This document shows, in pieces, positions 9,049 to 17,505 of a DNA stretch of 64,000 nt (the stretch's first letter is position 1; each line of letters starts with the position of its first letter). This stretch comes from Nocardioides malaquae. Lineage in GTDB: Bacteria; Actinomycetota; Actinomycetes; Propionibacteriales; Nocardioidaceae. The DNA is taken from the NCBI RefSeq assembly GCF_015070385.1, contig NZ_JADCSA010000013.1, forward strand, positions 30,729 to 94,728, read 5' to 3'. The notes beneath the pieces are model-generated. The model searched no databases and was not told where the DNA came from. It saw only the letters and a list, made by a program, of their open reading frames with translations. Made by a program: the position numbers and the translations under genes.

Positions 9049-10308
9049 ATGGAATTCGACGTCCGTACGCTCGATCCCACCGACCCCTCGACCGACCCGG
9101 AGCTGCTGCGCGGCTACCTGGCCGCGGTCAACCGGGGTTTCCACGAGAACCGTTCCGGTCCTGAGGGCGAACGCCACTGGCTCGCCGACGTCCGGGGCAA
9201 CGGCACCCGCCTTCACGGCGCCTGGCTGCCCGAGGGCGTCTACGGCGCGGGGGTCGTGCCCGTCGCGACGGTGGTGAGCTGGCTCGGTTCGCTCAACACC
9301 GGCTCGCAGCTGCTCGACCTGCACATGGTCTCCGACGTGACCGTCAGCCCGGCCAACCGCCGTCAGGGCCTGGCCCGCACCCTCATCGAGCGCGACCTCG
9401 CCGAGGCCGCCGCGGCCGGGCGCCCGATGGCCGCCCTGACGGTCTCCGAGGCCCCGATCTACCGCCGCTTCGGCTTCGGGCCCTCCTCGTTCTTCTCCAA
9501 GGTGAGCGTCGACGCCGGCCCCCGGTTCGCCTTCGACTACTTCGAGCCGACCGGCCGCTTCGTGCACGTAGAGCCGGCTGACCTGGGCGACGTGCCCGCG
9601 ACGATCTTCGACGCGTGGCACGCGCAGCGCCGTGGCTCGGTGAGCCGCACCGCCTTCTTCGACGCCTTCGTGCACGGTGAGTGGGACTGGAAAGGCCAGA
9701 AGCCCGAGATGGGTCTGCGCGCCGTCGTGCACCTCGACGAGCACGACGAGCCCCACGGCTACGTGCTCTACCGCCACGGAGGGTGGAAGCAGGACCACAC
9801 GGTCACGGTGGAGAGCCTGGTGTCGCTGAGCCCCGAGGGTGAGCTCGCGCTCTGGCACTTCCTCACCGGCATCGACCTGACCGACACGGTGAAGGCGACG
9901 GTGCCGGTCGACCACATCCTGCCGTGGGCGTTGCAGGACCGCCGGTGCGTGAAGCGCAGCGGCCCCTTCGACCACATCTGGTTGCGCATCCTCGACGTGG
10001 TCGCGAGCCTCGAGGCCCGTCCCTGGTATGCCGACGGCGAGGTCGTGCTGGGGGTCACCGACCACCAGGGGCACGCCGAGGGTCGCTGGGCGGTGCGAGT
10101 CGAGGCAGGCCGTGCCACGGTCGTACGCAGTGACGCGCGGCCGGAGGTGAGCCTCGACGTCGCGACGCTGGGCGCCGCCTACCTGGGCGCGGTCGACGTG
10201 CCCACGCTCGTGCACGCCGGGCAGATCCGGGGCGACGCCGACGCATTGGCGACCTGGGCGGCGATGAGTGACGGCGGGCCGGAGCCCTACTCGCTCACCT
10301 CGTTCTGA
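9049..10308 (+). CDS. Eis-family GNAT N-acetyltransferase
   Basis: 419 residues. The N-terminal GNAT domain has the acetyl-CoA loop DVTVSPANRRQGLART (about residues 98-113) and SEAPIYRRFGFG, whose Tyr corresponds to the catalytic Tyr of Mycobacterium tuberculosis Eis. A second GNAT-like region and a C-terminal SCP2-like domain follow, and the protein ends in Phe; in Eis the terminal carboxylate of a last Phe takes part in catalysis. Eis enzymes acetylate amines such as aminoglycosides and histone-like proteins; the substrate here is unknown. It converges on menA with a nine-base gap. Confidence 0.88.
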   Translation: MEFDVRTLDPTDPSTDPELLRGYLAAVNRGFHENRSGPEGERHWLADVRGNGTRLHGAWLPEGVYGAGVVPVATVVSWLGSLNTGSQLLDLHMVSDVTVSPANRRQGLARTLIERDLAEAAAAGRPMAALTVSEAPIYRRFGFGPSSFFSKVSVDAGPRFAFDYFEPTGRFVHVEPADLGDVPATIFDAWHAQRRGSVSRTAFFDAFVHGEWDWKGQKPEMGLRAVVHLDEHDEPHGYVLYRHGGWKQDHTVTVESLVSLSPEGELALWHFLTGIDLTDTVKATVPVDHILPWALQDRRCVKRSGPFDHIWLRILDVVASLEARPWYADGEVVLGVTDHQGHAEGRWAVRVEAGRATVVRSDARPEVSLDVATLGAAYLGAVDVPTLVHAGQIRGDADALATWAAMSDGGPEPYSLTSF

Positions 10309-10317
10309 GGGTGTCGC

Positions 10318-11226
10318 TCAGGCGGCGTTGAGGACGACGCTGACCAGCGCCGCCCACCACAGCTGCCCCATGCCGGTGGCCGCCAGCACGGGGATCAGCG
10401 CCGGGCCTTCCGCCCCGCCCAGCACGGCCCGCAGGGCGGGCACCATGCGGACGACGAAGACGAGGGCGAGCAGCACGCTCCAGTGGGTGGCGGCGGCGAC
10501 CGCCACCACGGCGGCGACCGACGCCAGCACCAGGAGGGCGTAGAAGGCGCGGGTACGCGAGTCGCCCAGGCGCACAGCCAGCGTGCGCTTGCCGGCCACC
10601 ACGTCGGTGGGGATGTCGCGCAGGTTGTTGGTCACCAGCACGGCGCAGGCCAGCGCGCCGATCCCCACGCCTGAGTAGAGGGCGGCCCACTCGAAGGTCT
10701 CGGTCTGCACGAAGGTGGTGCCGACGACGGCGACGAGGCCGAAGAAGACGAAGACCATCACCTCGCCCAGGCCCAGGTAGCCGTAGGGCTTCTTGCCGCC
10801 GGTGTAGAACCAGGCGGCGACGATGCACACGACACCGACGGCGACGAGCCACCACGCGGTGGTGGCGGCCAGCACGAGGCCGGCCAACGCGGCGACCCCG
10901 AAGGCAGCGAAGGCGGCGCGCCTCACCGCGGCCGGAGTGGCGTTGCCCGAGCCGACCAGACGCATCGGCCCGACGCGGTCCTCGTCGGTGCCGCGGATGC
11001 CGTCGGAGTAGTCGTTGGCGTAGTTGACCCCCACCTGCAGCGCGAGGCTGACCACGAGGGCCAGCAGGGCCTTCCAGATCACCAGCCCGTCCGCGTACGC
11101 CGCCACACCGGTGCCGACGAGCACCGGGGCCAGAGCCGCGGGGAGGGTGCGGGGACGCGCTCCGGCGACCCAGAGCGTGAGTCGGGAGGGGGAGCCGCCC
11201 GCGGGGCGTCGTGAAGCCGTGACCAC
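10318..11226 (-). CDS. menA: 1,4-dihydroxy-2-naphthoate polyprenyltransferase
   Basis: 302 residues, eight to nine membrane helices. The UbiA-family prenyl-diphosphate motif NYANDYSDGIRGTDEDR and the second Asp-rich loop NNLRDIPTDVVAGKRTLAVR are intact. It attaches the polyprenyl tail to DHNA, making demethylmenaquinone, the substrate of MenG (19540-20229). The frame opens further to a TTG at 11238; GTG 11226 is preferred because TTG is rare and TTGAAT stands six bases before this GTG, but this is not certain. It is divergent from the 11295 gene. Confidence 0.93.
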   Translation of the reverse strand: MVTASRRPAGGSPSRLTLWVAGARPRTLPAALAPVLVGTGVAAYADGLVIWKALLALVVSLALQVGVNYANDYSDGIRGTDEDRVGPMRLVGSGNATPAAVRRAAFAAFGVAALAGLVLAATTAWWLVAVGVVCIVAAWFYTGGKKPYGYLGLGEVMVFVFFGLVAVVGTTFVQTETFEWAALYSGVGIGALACAVLVTNNLRDIPTDVVAGKRTLAVRLGDSRTRAFYALLVLASVAAVVAVAAATHWSVLLALVFVVRMVPALRAVLGGAEGPALIPVLAATGMGQLWWAALVSVVLNAA

Positions 11227-11282
11227 CGGACGATTCAATCAGGTGGCGCTGCGATTCTCCTTCGGGGCTGCGCGACGAGCCG

Positions 11283-11288
11283 TATCCT
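11283..11288 (+). promoter_or_regulatory. -10 hexamer TATCCT, leaderless type
   Basis: It ends six bases before the ATG at 11295. Confidence 0.55.
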
Positions 11289-11294
11289 CGGTGC

Positions 11295-12440
11295 ATGACG
11301 ATGCAGTTCCGCCGAAGGGTGGTGCTCGTCGTCATCCTCGTATTCCTCGTGCCGCTGGGGTTGACGGCCTGGCTGACCCGTGCGCCGGTGCCGGTGGCCG
11401 AGCCGCGGGACTACCTCGACTGCCTCCCCTTCGAGCAGCCACGCACCGTCGAGGACATCAACGACTTCATCGTCAAGGCCCAGGAGACACCCGGGTTCGT
11501 GGGCGGCGACGTCGGCGCCTCGACGCGGTTGTCGGACGGTCGCAGCCTCTGGGTCTTCGGTGACACCCTGAGGCCCGAGGAGGAGCCGGGGGAGTCGATG
11601 GTGCGCAACTCGATGCTGCTGATGGGGCAGGGCTGCGCGTCGGTCTACCGGTCGGCCGACAACGGCGCCGCCGTGCCGGACCGTGGTGACGGGGTCGGCT
11701 ACTGGCCGATGAGCGTGGTGGCCGTGCCGGGGCAGGACGGCGCCGACCGGGTGGCGGTGGGTCTCATGCGGGTCCGGGCCACCGGCCAGGGCATGTGGGA
11801 CTTCGAGATCGTCGGGTCGAGCGTCGCCCGGTTCGAGGTCCCGGTCAACGGCACACCCGAGCTGGTGGGTGTCACCGACCTGGGGCCGGACGACCGATCA
11901 CTGGCCAGGCCGTTGTGGGGGGCGGCGGTCGCGCTGCGGGGAGAGCGAGTGCACGTCTACGGCACGGCGACCCCCGGCGACCCCTACGTCTTCGGCTACT
12001 CCCTGCACGTGGCGCGCACGACGGTGGACGACTACCTGGACCCGTCGTCGTGGGAGTACTTCGACGGCGTCGGATGGAGCTCCGACCCGAACGCCGCGAC
12101 CAGCCTGATCCCGGCAGAGGCCGGCGTCTCACGGGTGCTGAGCGTCCTCGAGCGAGATGGCGCCTGGTACGCAGTGAGCAAGCGGTTGGACTTCCTCGGA
12201 GACGAGCTCGTGATCTGGAAGGCCGACGCCCCCACCGGCCCGTTCGTGGCCACCACCCCGGTGGCGGACATCCCCACCGACGAGACGTTCCTGCAGTACA
12301 TGCCACTCGCCCACCCCGACCTCCTCCCGGAGGACGACAGCGTGGTCGTGAGCTGGAGCGTCAACGCCATGGACCCCGCGATCCTGCGGAAGGACCCGCG
12401 GCTCTACCGGCCCAAGTTCCTGCGGGTGCCCTTGCCCTAG
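11295..12440 (+). CDS. DUF4185/DUF5005-like secreted or membrane-anchored protein
   Basis: 381 residues. Basic N-terminus plus a hydrophobic segment (VVLVVILVFLVPLGLTAWL, about 9-27) acts as a signal anchor. The outer part has the LWVFGDTL motif and repeated Trp/Tyr-rich strands (YWPMSVVAV, VHVYGTATPG, WYAVSKRLDF) that resemble the five-bladed propeller DUF4185/DUF5005 proteins, some near glycoside hydrolases. No catalytic residues can be named. It lies between menA and menE but nothing ties it to menaquinone. A second ATG lies two codons in. Confidence 0.7.
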   Translation: MTMQFRRRVVLVVILVFLVPLGLTAWLTRAPVPVAEPRDYLDCLPFEQPRTVEDINDFIVKAQETPGFVGGDVGASTRLSDGRSLWVFGDTLRPEEEPGESMVRNSMLLMGQGCASVYRSADNGAAVPDRGDGVGYWPMSVVAVPGQDGADRVAVGLMRVRATGQGMWDFEIVGSSVARFEVPVNGTPELVGVTDLGPDDRSLARPLWGAAVALRGERVHVYGTATPGDPYVFGYSLHVARTTVDDYLDPSSWEYFDGVGWSSDPNAATSLIPAEAGVSRVLSVLERDGAWYAVSKRLDFLGDELVIWKADAPTGPFVATTPVADIPTDETFLQYMPLAHPDLLPEDDSVVVSWSVNAMDPAILRKDPRLYRPKFLRVPLP

Positions 12441-12476
12441 GCAGTCCCACCTGCTCCGGCCGTTCGCCGCGCCAAC

Positions 12477-12482
12477 TAGCGT
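12477..12482 (+). promoter_or_regulatory. -10 hexamer TAGCGT, leaderless type
   Basis: It ends six bases before the GTG of menE at 12489 and probably drives menE-menC-menD. Confidence 0.55.
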
Positions 12483-12488
12483 GGAGGC

Positions 12489-13520
12489 GTGGAGTTCCTG
12501 CGCCCCTCCGACGACCCGGCCGTCGCCGTCGACCAGCTGTCGGCCTGGCTCGAGGCCGACGAGCCGCAGCGACTCCTCATCGAGACCTCCGGGTCCACCG
12601 GCCGACCGAAGCGGGTCGTCCTGACCCGTGAGGCGGTGCTGGCCTCGGTGCACGCCTCCGCCCGGCGCCTCGGCACGCTTCCGGGCCGGTGGGCGCTGGT
12701 GCTGCCCTCCTCCTACGTCGCCGGCGTCCAGGTGATCGTCAGGTCGCTCGTCGCCGGCTGGCGCCCCGTGCTCGGTGGGTGGGCCGACGACGCCGGCCCC
12801 GCGGCGTACACCTCGCTCGTGCCGACCCAGCTGCACCGGATGCTGCCCTCCGCCGATGACGTTGCTGCCCTGGCCGCCATGGAGGCGGTGCTGCTCGGTG
12901 GCGGTCCCATCGACCCGGCTCTGCGCCGCGCGGCCGAGGAGGCGGGGATCCGCGTGGTGGCCACCTACGGGGCCTCCGAGACCGCTGGTGGCTGCGTCTA
13001 CGACGGTGTGCCGCTCGACGGGGTCGCCGTCGGCATCGCGGCCGACGGCCGGGTCCGCCTCGGCGGTCCCACCATCTTCGCCGGCTACGACGGTGACCCC
13101 GAGCTCACCGCCCAGACGCTCGTCGACGGCTGGTACCTCACCTCGGATGCCGGCCGCCTCGACGAGGACGGCCACCTCCAGGTGCTCGGGCGCCTCGACG
13201 ACGTCGTGGTCAGCGGTGGCGTCAACGTGCCGCTGCCGGCCGTCGCCGCGCGGCTGCGCGAGCACCCTGCCGTCGCCCAGGCAGAGGCCGTCGGGGTGCC
13301 GGACGACGAGTGGGGACAGGCCGTCGCCGCCGTCGTCGTGCGGCACCCCGGTCACGCCGACCCCTCGCTCGACGAGCTGCGCGACTGGGTCGCCACCGCC
13401 CATCCCCGGTCCTGGGCGCCGCGCCACCTCGTCGTCCTGCCCGAGCTGCCGCTGCTGGCCAACGGCAAGGTCGATCGTCAGGCCCTGCTCGCCGCGGTCG
13501 AGGCAGGGGGCGCCGCGTGA
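12489..13520 (+). CDS. menE: o-succinylbenzoate--CoA ligase (compact)
   Basis: 343 residues, short for an acyl-CoA synthetase but typical of actinobacterial MenE, which lacks much of the N-terminal region. The P-loop ETSGSTGRPKRVVLT (about residues 34-48), the adenine motif TYGASETAGG, the hinge Asp in LTSDAGRLDEDG and the C-terminal catalytic Lys in LANGKVDRQ are visible. It activates o-succinylbenzoate with ATP and CoA. Start GTG set by the upstream hexamer. The stop overlaps menC by one base. Confidence 0.93.
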   Translation: MEFLRPSDDPAVAVDQLSAWLEADEPQRLLIETSGSTGRPKRVVLTREAVLASVHASARRLGTLPGRWALVLPSSYVAGVQVIVRSLVAGWRPVLGGWADDAGPAAYTSLVPTQLHRMLPSADDVAALAAMEAVLLGGGPIDPALRRAAEEAGIRVVATYGASETAGGCVYDGVPLDGVAVGIAADGRVRLGGPTIFAGYDGDPELTAQTLVDGWYLTSDAGRLDEDGHLQVLGRLDDVVVSGGVNVPLPAVAARLREHPAVAQAEAVGVPDDEWGQAVAAVVVRHPGHADPSLDELRDWVATAHPRSWAPRHLVVLPELPLLANGKVDRQALLAAVEAGGAA

Positions 13521-14488
13521 TGCGTACGCACGTGTGGTCGATCCCGATGCGCCACCGCTTCCGTGGCATCACCGTCAGGGAGGGCGTGCTGCTCGAGGGC
13601 CCCGGCGGGTGGGGGGAGTGGAGCCCGTTCCTGGAGTACGCGCCCGAGATCGCCGCACCCTGGCTGCGCTGCGCCGTGGAAGCCGCGAACGGCGGCTGGC
13701 CCGCCCCGGTGCGTGACCGGGTGCCGGTCAACGTCACCGTGCCGGCCGTCGACGCCGAGCGCGCCCACGCCATTGTGACCGCCGGGGGCTGCGCCACGGC
13801 CAAGGTCAAGGTCGCCGAGCCCGGCCAGACGCTCGCCGACGATTTGGCCCGTGTCGAGGCGGTCCGCGACGCGCTCGGCCCCGGCGGCCGGATCCGCATC
13901 GACGTCAACGGCCTCTGGGGCGTCGACACGGCCACCACCTCGATCCCGCTCGTCGACCGGGCCGCTGGAGGCCTGGAGTACGTCGAGCAGCCCTGCGCCG
14001 ACGTCGAGGACCTCGCCCGCGTCCGCCGCCGCGTCGACGTGCCCGTCGCCGCCGACGAGTCGATCCGGCGCGCCGAGGACCCCTACCGCGTCCGCGACCT
14101 CGAGGCCGCCGACGTCGCGGTGCTCAAGGTCCAGCCCCTCGGCGGGGTGCGCGCCTGCCTGCGGATCGCCGAGGAGATCGGCCTGCCCGTCGTCGTCTCC
14201 TCCGCGCTCGAGTCCAGCGTCGGCATCGCCGCCGGCGTGGCGCTCGCCGCCGCCCTGCCCGAGCTGCCGTACGCCTGTGGCCTGGCCACCGTGCAGATGT
14301 TCACCGACGACCTGGTCACGCGGTCCCTGCTGCCCGTCGAGGGACACCTTCCGGTCGGCCCCGTGGAGGTCGACCCACAGGCGCTGACCCGGCTCGCTGC
14401 GCCGGCCGATCGGCGCGCCCACTGGGAGCAGCGCCTTGCCCTGGTGGCGGAGCGACTGCCCGACGTGGGGCAGGATCTCTCCTCGTGA
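13520..14488 (+). CDS. menC: o-succinylbenzoate synthase
   Basis: 322 residues, enolase superfamily. The catalytic Lys pair ATAKVKV, the metal-ligand strands IRIDVNG, EYVEQPC and AADESI, and the opposite-face Lys in AVLKVQPLGG are in order. It dehydrates SHCHC to o-succinylbenzoate. The ATG follows a GTG at 13517 that is also possible; it overlaps the menE stop. The 3' end overlaps the menD GTG. Confidence 0.94.
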   Translation: MRTHVWSIPMRHRFRGITVREGVLLEGPGGWGEWSPFLEYAPEIAAPWLRCAVEAANGGWPAPVRDRVPVNVTVPAVDAERAHAIVTAGGCATAKVKVAEPGQTLADDLARVEAVRDALGPGGRIRIDVNGLWGVDTATTSIPLVDRAAGGLEYVEQPCADVEDLARVRRRVDVPVAADESIRRAEDPYRVRDLEAADVAVLKVQPLGGVRACLRIAEEIGLPVVVSSALESSVGIAAGVALAAALPELPYACGLATVQMFTDDLVTRSLLPVEGHLPVGPVEVDPQALTRLAAPADRRAHWEQRLALVAERLPDVGQDLSS

Positions 14489-16077
14489 GCGACTCCACCC
14501 AGCTGGCCCGCCAGGTCGTCCAGGCCCTGCTGGACGCCGGCGTGCGCGAGGCGGTGCTGGCGCCGGGCTCGCGCAACGCCCCGCTCTCCTTCGCGCTGCT
14601 CGCCGCCGACCGGGCCGGTGCGCTGCGGCTCCACACCCGCATCGACGAGCGCAGCGCCGGATTCCTCGCCCTCGGCCTGGCCCGCACCTCGGGACGACCC
14701 GTCGCGGTCTCCTGCACCTCGGGCACGGCGGTGGCCAACCTCGCCCCCGCGGCCCTGGAGGCCCACCACGAGCACCTGCCGTGGATCGCCGTCACGGCCG
14801 ACCGGCCACTCCGGCTGCGAGGCACGAGCGCCAACCAGACCACCGAGCAGGTCGGGCTGCTCCCGCGCGCCGAGGTGCTCGACCTCGCCGCAGGCGACGA
14901 GGTCGACGTGCCGGTCGGAGCGCTGCTGGCGGCCCGCGGACCCGTCCACCTCAACGTCCAGTTCGACGAGCCCCTCACGCCCGTCGACGACTGGGTGCCC
15001 CGGCCCACCACGGCCCGCCCGCCGGCACCGGCGTCCACCCCCGAGCCGAAGGTGCTGGCCCGAGGGCCGCGTACGGTCGTGGTTGCCGGCGACGGCGCCG
15101 GCCCCGCGGCGCGTCTCCTGGCTGAACAGGCCGGTTGGCCGCTGCTGGCGGAGCCGAGCTCCGGGGCCCGCGCCGGCAGTCATGCCGTGCCGGCCTACCG
15201 GGTGCTGCTCGGCACCGAGCTCGCCGCGGAGGTCGAACGAGTCGTCGTGGCCGGGCACCCGACCCTCTCGCGTCCCGTGGCCCGCCTGCTCGGGCGCGAG
15301 GACGTCGAGGTCGTCGACCTCGCCCCCGACGACCGGTGGCAGCCGCGCCCCTTCCCGGTCGTCGACTCCGCGCCGGTCTGGCGCGTCGGCGACGGCGCCC
15401 CCGACCTGGAGTGGCTCGACCGGTGGCGTGAAGCCGGACGCTCCCTGGCGGCGCGCGTGCGGGCCCTGCTGCGGGCCGAGGGCGACGTGACTCCGCACGA
15501 GGTCGCCGGCGTCGTCGCGGGTGCCGTCGGCGCCCGGGACCTGCTCTTCGTCGGTCCCTCCAACCCCGTGCGCGACCTCGACCTGATGATGACGCCGCCG
15601 CCGGTGGACCGGTCGGCGCGGGTGGTCGCCAACCGGGGTCTCGCCGGCATCGACGGCGTCGTCAGCAGTGCCATCGGCGCCGCGCTGGCGCATGGTGCAG
15701 AGGGCCGGACGATCGCCCTCATGGGCGACGTCACCTTCCTGCACGACCAGGGCGGTCTGGTGCTGGGCCCGCACGAGCCTCGCCCCAACCTGACCCTCGT
15801 CGTCGTCAACGACGACGGTGGATCCATCTTCTCCCTGCTGGAGCAGGGCGGCGCCGACCACGCCCACGCCTTCGAGCGGCTCTTCGGCACCCCGCACGGG
15901 GTGGACCTCGCTGCGCTCTGTGCCGCGACACGGACACCGCACTGGCGTGTGGAGTCGGTCGCCGAGCTCGAGCACGCGCTCAGCCAGCCGGCCGGAGGCA
16001 TCGAGGTCGTCGAGGTGCGCGTCCGGCGGGACAACCGCCGTGAAATCGACGAACGGGTCAGGAACCTTCGTCCCTGA
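14485..16077 (+). CDS. menD: 2-succinyl-5-enolpyruvyl-6-hydroxy-3-cyclohexene-1-carboxylate synthase
   Basis: 530 residues, thiamine diphosphate enzyme. The N-terminal APGSRNAPLSFALL block, the glutamate region LRLHTRIDERSAGF, the SCTSGTAVANL motif, and the C-terminal ThDP-magnesium motif ALMGDVTFLHD...NDDGGSIFS mark MenD. It joins isochorismate (from MenF, 17506-18771) and 2-oxoglutarate. GTG start overlapping menC. No menH gene for the following elimination is in the window. Confidence 0.95.
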   Translation: MSDSTQLARQVVQALLDAGVREAVLAPGSRNAPLSFALLAADRAGALRLHTRIDERSAGFLALGLARTSGRPVAVSCTSGTAVANLAPAALEAHHEHLPWIAVTADRPLRLRGTSANQTTEQVGLLPRAEVLDLAAGDEVDVPVGALLAARGPVHLNVQFDEPLTPVDDWVPRPTTARPPAPASTPEPKVLARGPRTVVVAGDGAGPAARLLAEQAGWPLLAEPSSGARAGSHAVPAYRVLLGTELAAEVERVVVAGHPTLSRPVARLLGREDVEVVDLAPDDRWQPRPFPVVDSAPVWRVGDGAPDLEWLDRWREAGRSLAARVRALLRAEGDVTPHEVAGVVAGAVGARDLLFVGPSNPVRDLDLMMTPPPVDRSARVVANRGLAGIDGVVSSAIGAALAHGAEGRTIALMGDVTFLHDQGGLVLGPHEPRPNLTLVVVNDDGGSIFSLLEQGGADHAHAFERLFGTPHGVDLAALCAATRTPHWRVESVAELEHALSQPAGGIEVVEVRVRRDNRREIDERVRNLRP

Positions 16078-16100
16078 CCCGTTCGGTCACGTCATGCAGT

Positions 16101-16115
16101 GTGAGCTGGGCTCAC
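16101..16115. terminator. Hairpin between convergent menD and GH16 genes
   Basis: Perfect 6-base arms GTGAGC and GCTCAC with a TGG loop, in the 39-base gap between the two stops; could serve both strands. Confidence 0.5.
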
Positions 16116-16116
16116 C

Positions 16117-17376
16117 TCAGCTGCCGCCGGTCTCCCAGATGCGCATCCAGTCGACCTGCATCTGCTCGTTGATCTTCTTCTCGCTGCGGGCACGGCCCAG
16201 CTCCCAGTCGGAGGAGAGCAGGGAGAGGATCGCGTACTGCTCGGTGCCGGAGACACCCTTCTTGCTGCGCCACGTCTCCTTGCCGTCGATGCGGAAGACG
16301 TAGGACTTCGGGGTCCACTCGACGGAGAAGACGTGGTAGCGCTTGAAGACGTCGTCCTTCTTGCCCAGCACGCTGGGCACGTTCTTCAGGTAGCCGCCGG
16401 TCTTGACCGAGTTGTACGTGCCGTTCCTGATCTTGCCGATCCGGTGGTAGGTGAAGCTCGACAGGCCCATGGAGCCCTTCGGCCCGGCGTTGGCACCGAA
16501 CGACTCGATGATGTCGATCTCGGCGCCAGCCTGCTTGGGGTTGGCCGTGTGCGGGTCGGGTGCGACGGGCTGCAGCCAGAAGGAGCCGTGCTGGCCCTGG
16601 GCGCGGGGGAACTTGACGCGGGCCGCAGCAAAGCCGTACTTGAAGCTCACGCTCGACTGGGTCCCGATGTGGCCGTTGAGCCGGTAGTTGAACTTCTGCT
16701 TCTTGCCGTCGGAGACCGCGCGGCACTTCTTCTTCTTCGCCGACTTGTCCTTCAGGACGCTGAGTCGCACGACGCCACCCTTGACCTTCACGGCGTTCTT
16801 CGCGCCACGGGAGCACGCCCGGCTGCTGAGCGGGTCACGGTACTGCTTGCGGTGCTCCCAGCTGTCGGACAGCTTCTTGCCGTTGAACTCGTCGGTGAAC
16901 TTCGAGGTGAGCCAACGCTCGGTGGACTCCGCCTTCGACGTCTTCTTGCCCACGGCGACGCGGTAGGTCGCGGCCTTGCCGCCCCGCTTCGCGGCGGCGT
17001 GGAAGACGTGCTGGCCACGGCGGTCAGTGGTCGCGGAACCGACCTTCTTCCACTTCTTGCCGGCCTTCGCCTGCAGGGTGACGGCGGTGGCGCGCTTCGG
17101 CTTCACCTGCACCAGCACGGCGCTCTTCGCCTTGGCGGACTTGGCCGTCCTGCCACCGGGCTGCGCGATCTGCGGCAGCACGCGCACGGTCACCTTCTTG
17201 GCCTTGCGCGCACCCTTCTGCTTGCGGGCGGTCGGAGCCTCGGTGGTGATGGTCGGGGAGGCGCTGGCGGAGCTGCCCGCCTGGCCTCGGGTCTCGGCAC
17301 TGGACGCACCTTGGTTGAGCGCACACGCAGACAGCAGCATCGTGGCTGCGAGCGCGGCAATACGCCGTGAAGTCAT
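16117..17376 (-). CDS. Glycoside hydrolase family 16-like lipoprotein
   Basis: 419 residues. Signal peptide with lipobox LLSAC (Cys18). Residues about 20-150 are rich in Lys, Ala and Thr and include a small beta domain (VQVKPKRATAVTLQ, KWKKVGSATTDRRGQHVF) found beside secreted enzymes in related actinobacteria. The GH16 jelly-roll starts near residue 165 (FTDEFNGKKLSDSWE); the catalytic signature EIDIIESFG supplies nucleophile Glu, Asp and acid/base Glu. Such enzymes cut beta-1,3/1,4-glucans or galactans; the true substrate is unknown. It is outside the cell, tethered to the membrane. Confidence 0.87.
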   Translation of the reverse strand: MTSRRIAALAATMLLSACALNQGASSAETRGQAGSSASASPTITTEAPTARKQKGARKAKKVTVRVLPQIAQPGGRTAKSAKAKSAVLVQVKPKRATAVTLQAKAGKKWKKVGSATTDRRGQHVFHAAAKRGGKAATYRVAVGKKTSKAESTERWLTSKFTDEFNGKKLSDSWEHRKQYRDPLSSRACSRGAKNAVKVKGGVVRLSVLKDKSAKKKKCRAVSDGKKQKFNYRLNGHIGTQSSVSFKYGFAAARVKFPRAQGQHGSFWLQPVAPDPHTANPKQAGAEIDIIESFGANAGPKGSMGLSSFTYHRIGKIRNGTYNSVKTGGYLKNVPSVLGKKDDVFKRYHVFSVEWTPKSYVFRIDGKETWRSKKGVSGTEQYAILSLLSSDWELGRARSEKKINEQMQVDWMRIWETGGS

Positions 17377-17408
17377 GGGTGATTCCCCCGGGAAAGGTGG
17401 TGGTGAGC

Positions 17409-17428
17409 CGGTCCCGGCAGTGGGACCG
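17409..17428. repeat. Inverted repeat in the leader of the GH16 gene
   Basis: CGGTCCC (17409-17415) and GGGACCG (17422-17428) are perfect complements separated by six bases, 33 bases before the GH16 start on the minus strand. It could be an operator or an mRNA hairpin. Confidence 0.4.
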
Positions 17429-17482
17429 TGCTGCTGAACTGTCCTGCCACAGGCTAACGGGTCCCACCGACGGCTTGGCCAA

Positions 17483-17498
17483 TCCGCGAACCCGCGGA
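17483..17498 (-). terminator. Probable terminator of menF
   Basis: Perfect 6-base arms TCCGCG/CGCGGA with a 4-base loop, eight bases past the menF stop. Confidence 0.4.
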
Positions 17499-17505
17499 CG
17501 CCAGG

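Noticed and set aside
7036-10215. A 1059-codon open frame on the minus strand opposite resB, ccsB and the Eis-like gene
   Set aside because: His/Arg/Gly-rich shadow of GC-rich coding DNA; it crosses several well-defined genes and resembles no family.
14083-15975. A 630-codon minus-strand frame opposite menC and menD
   Set aside because: Shadow frame over two well-supported menaquinone genes.
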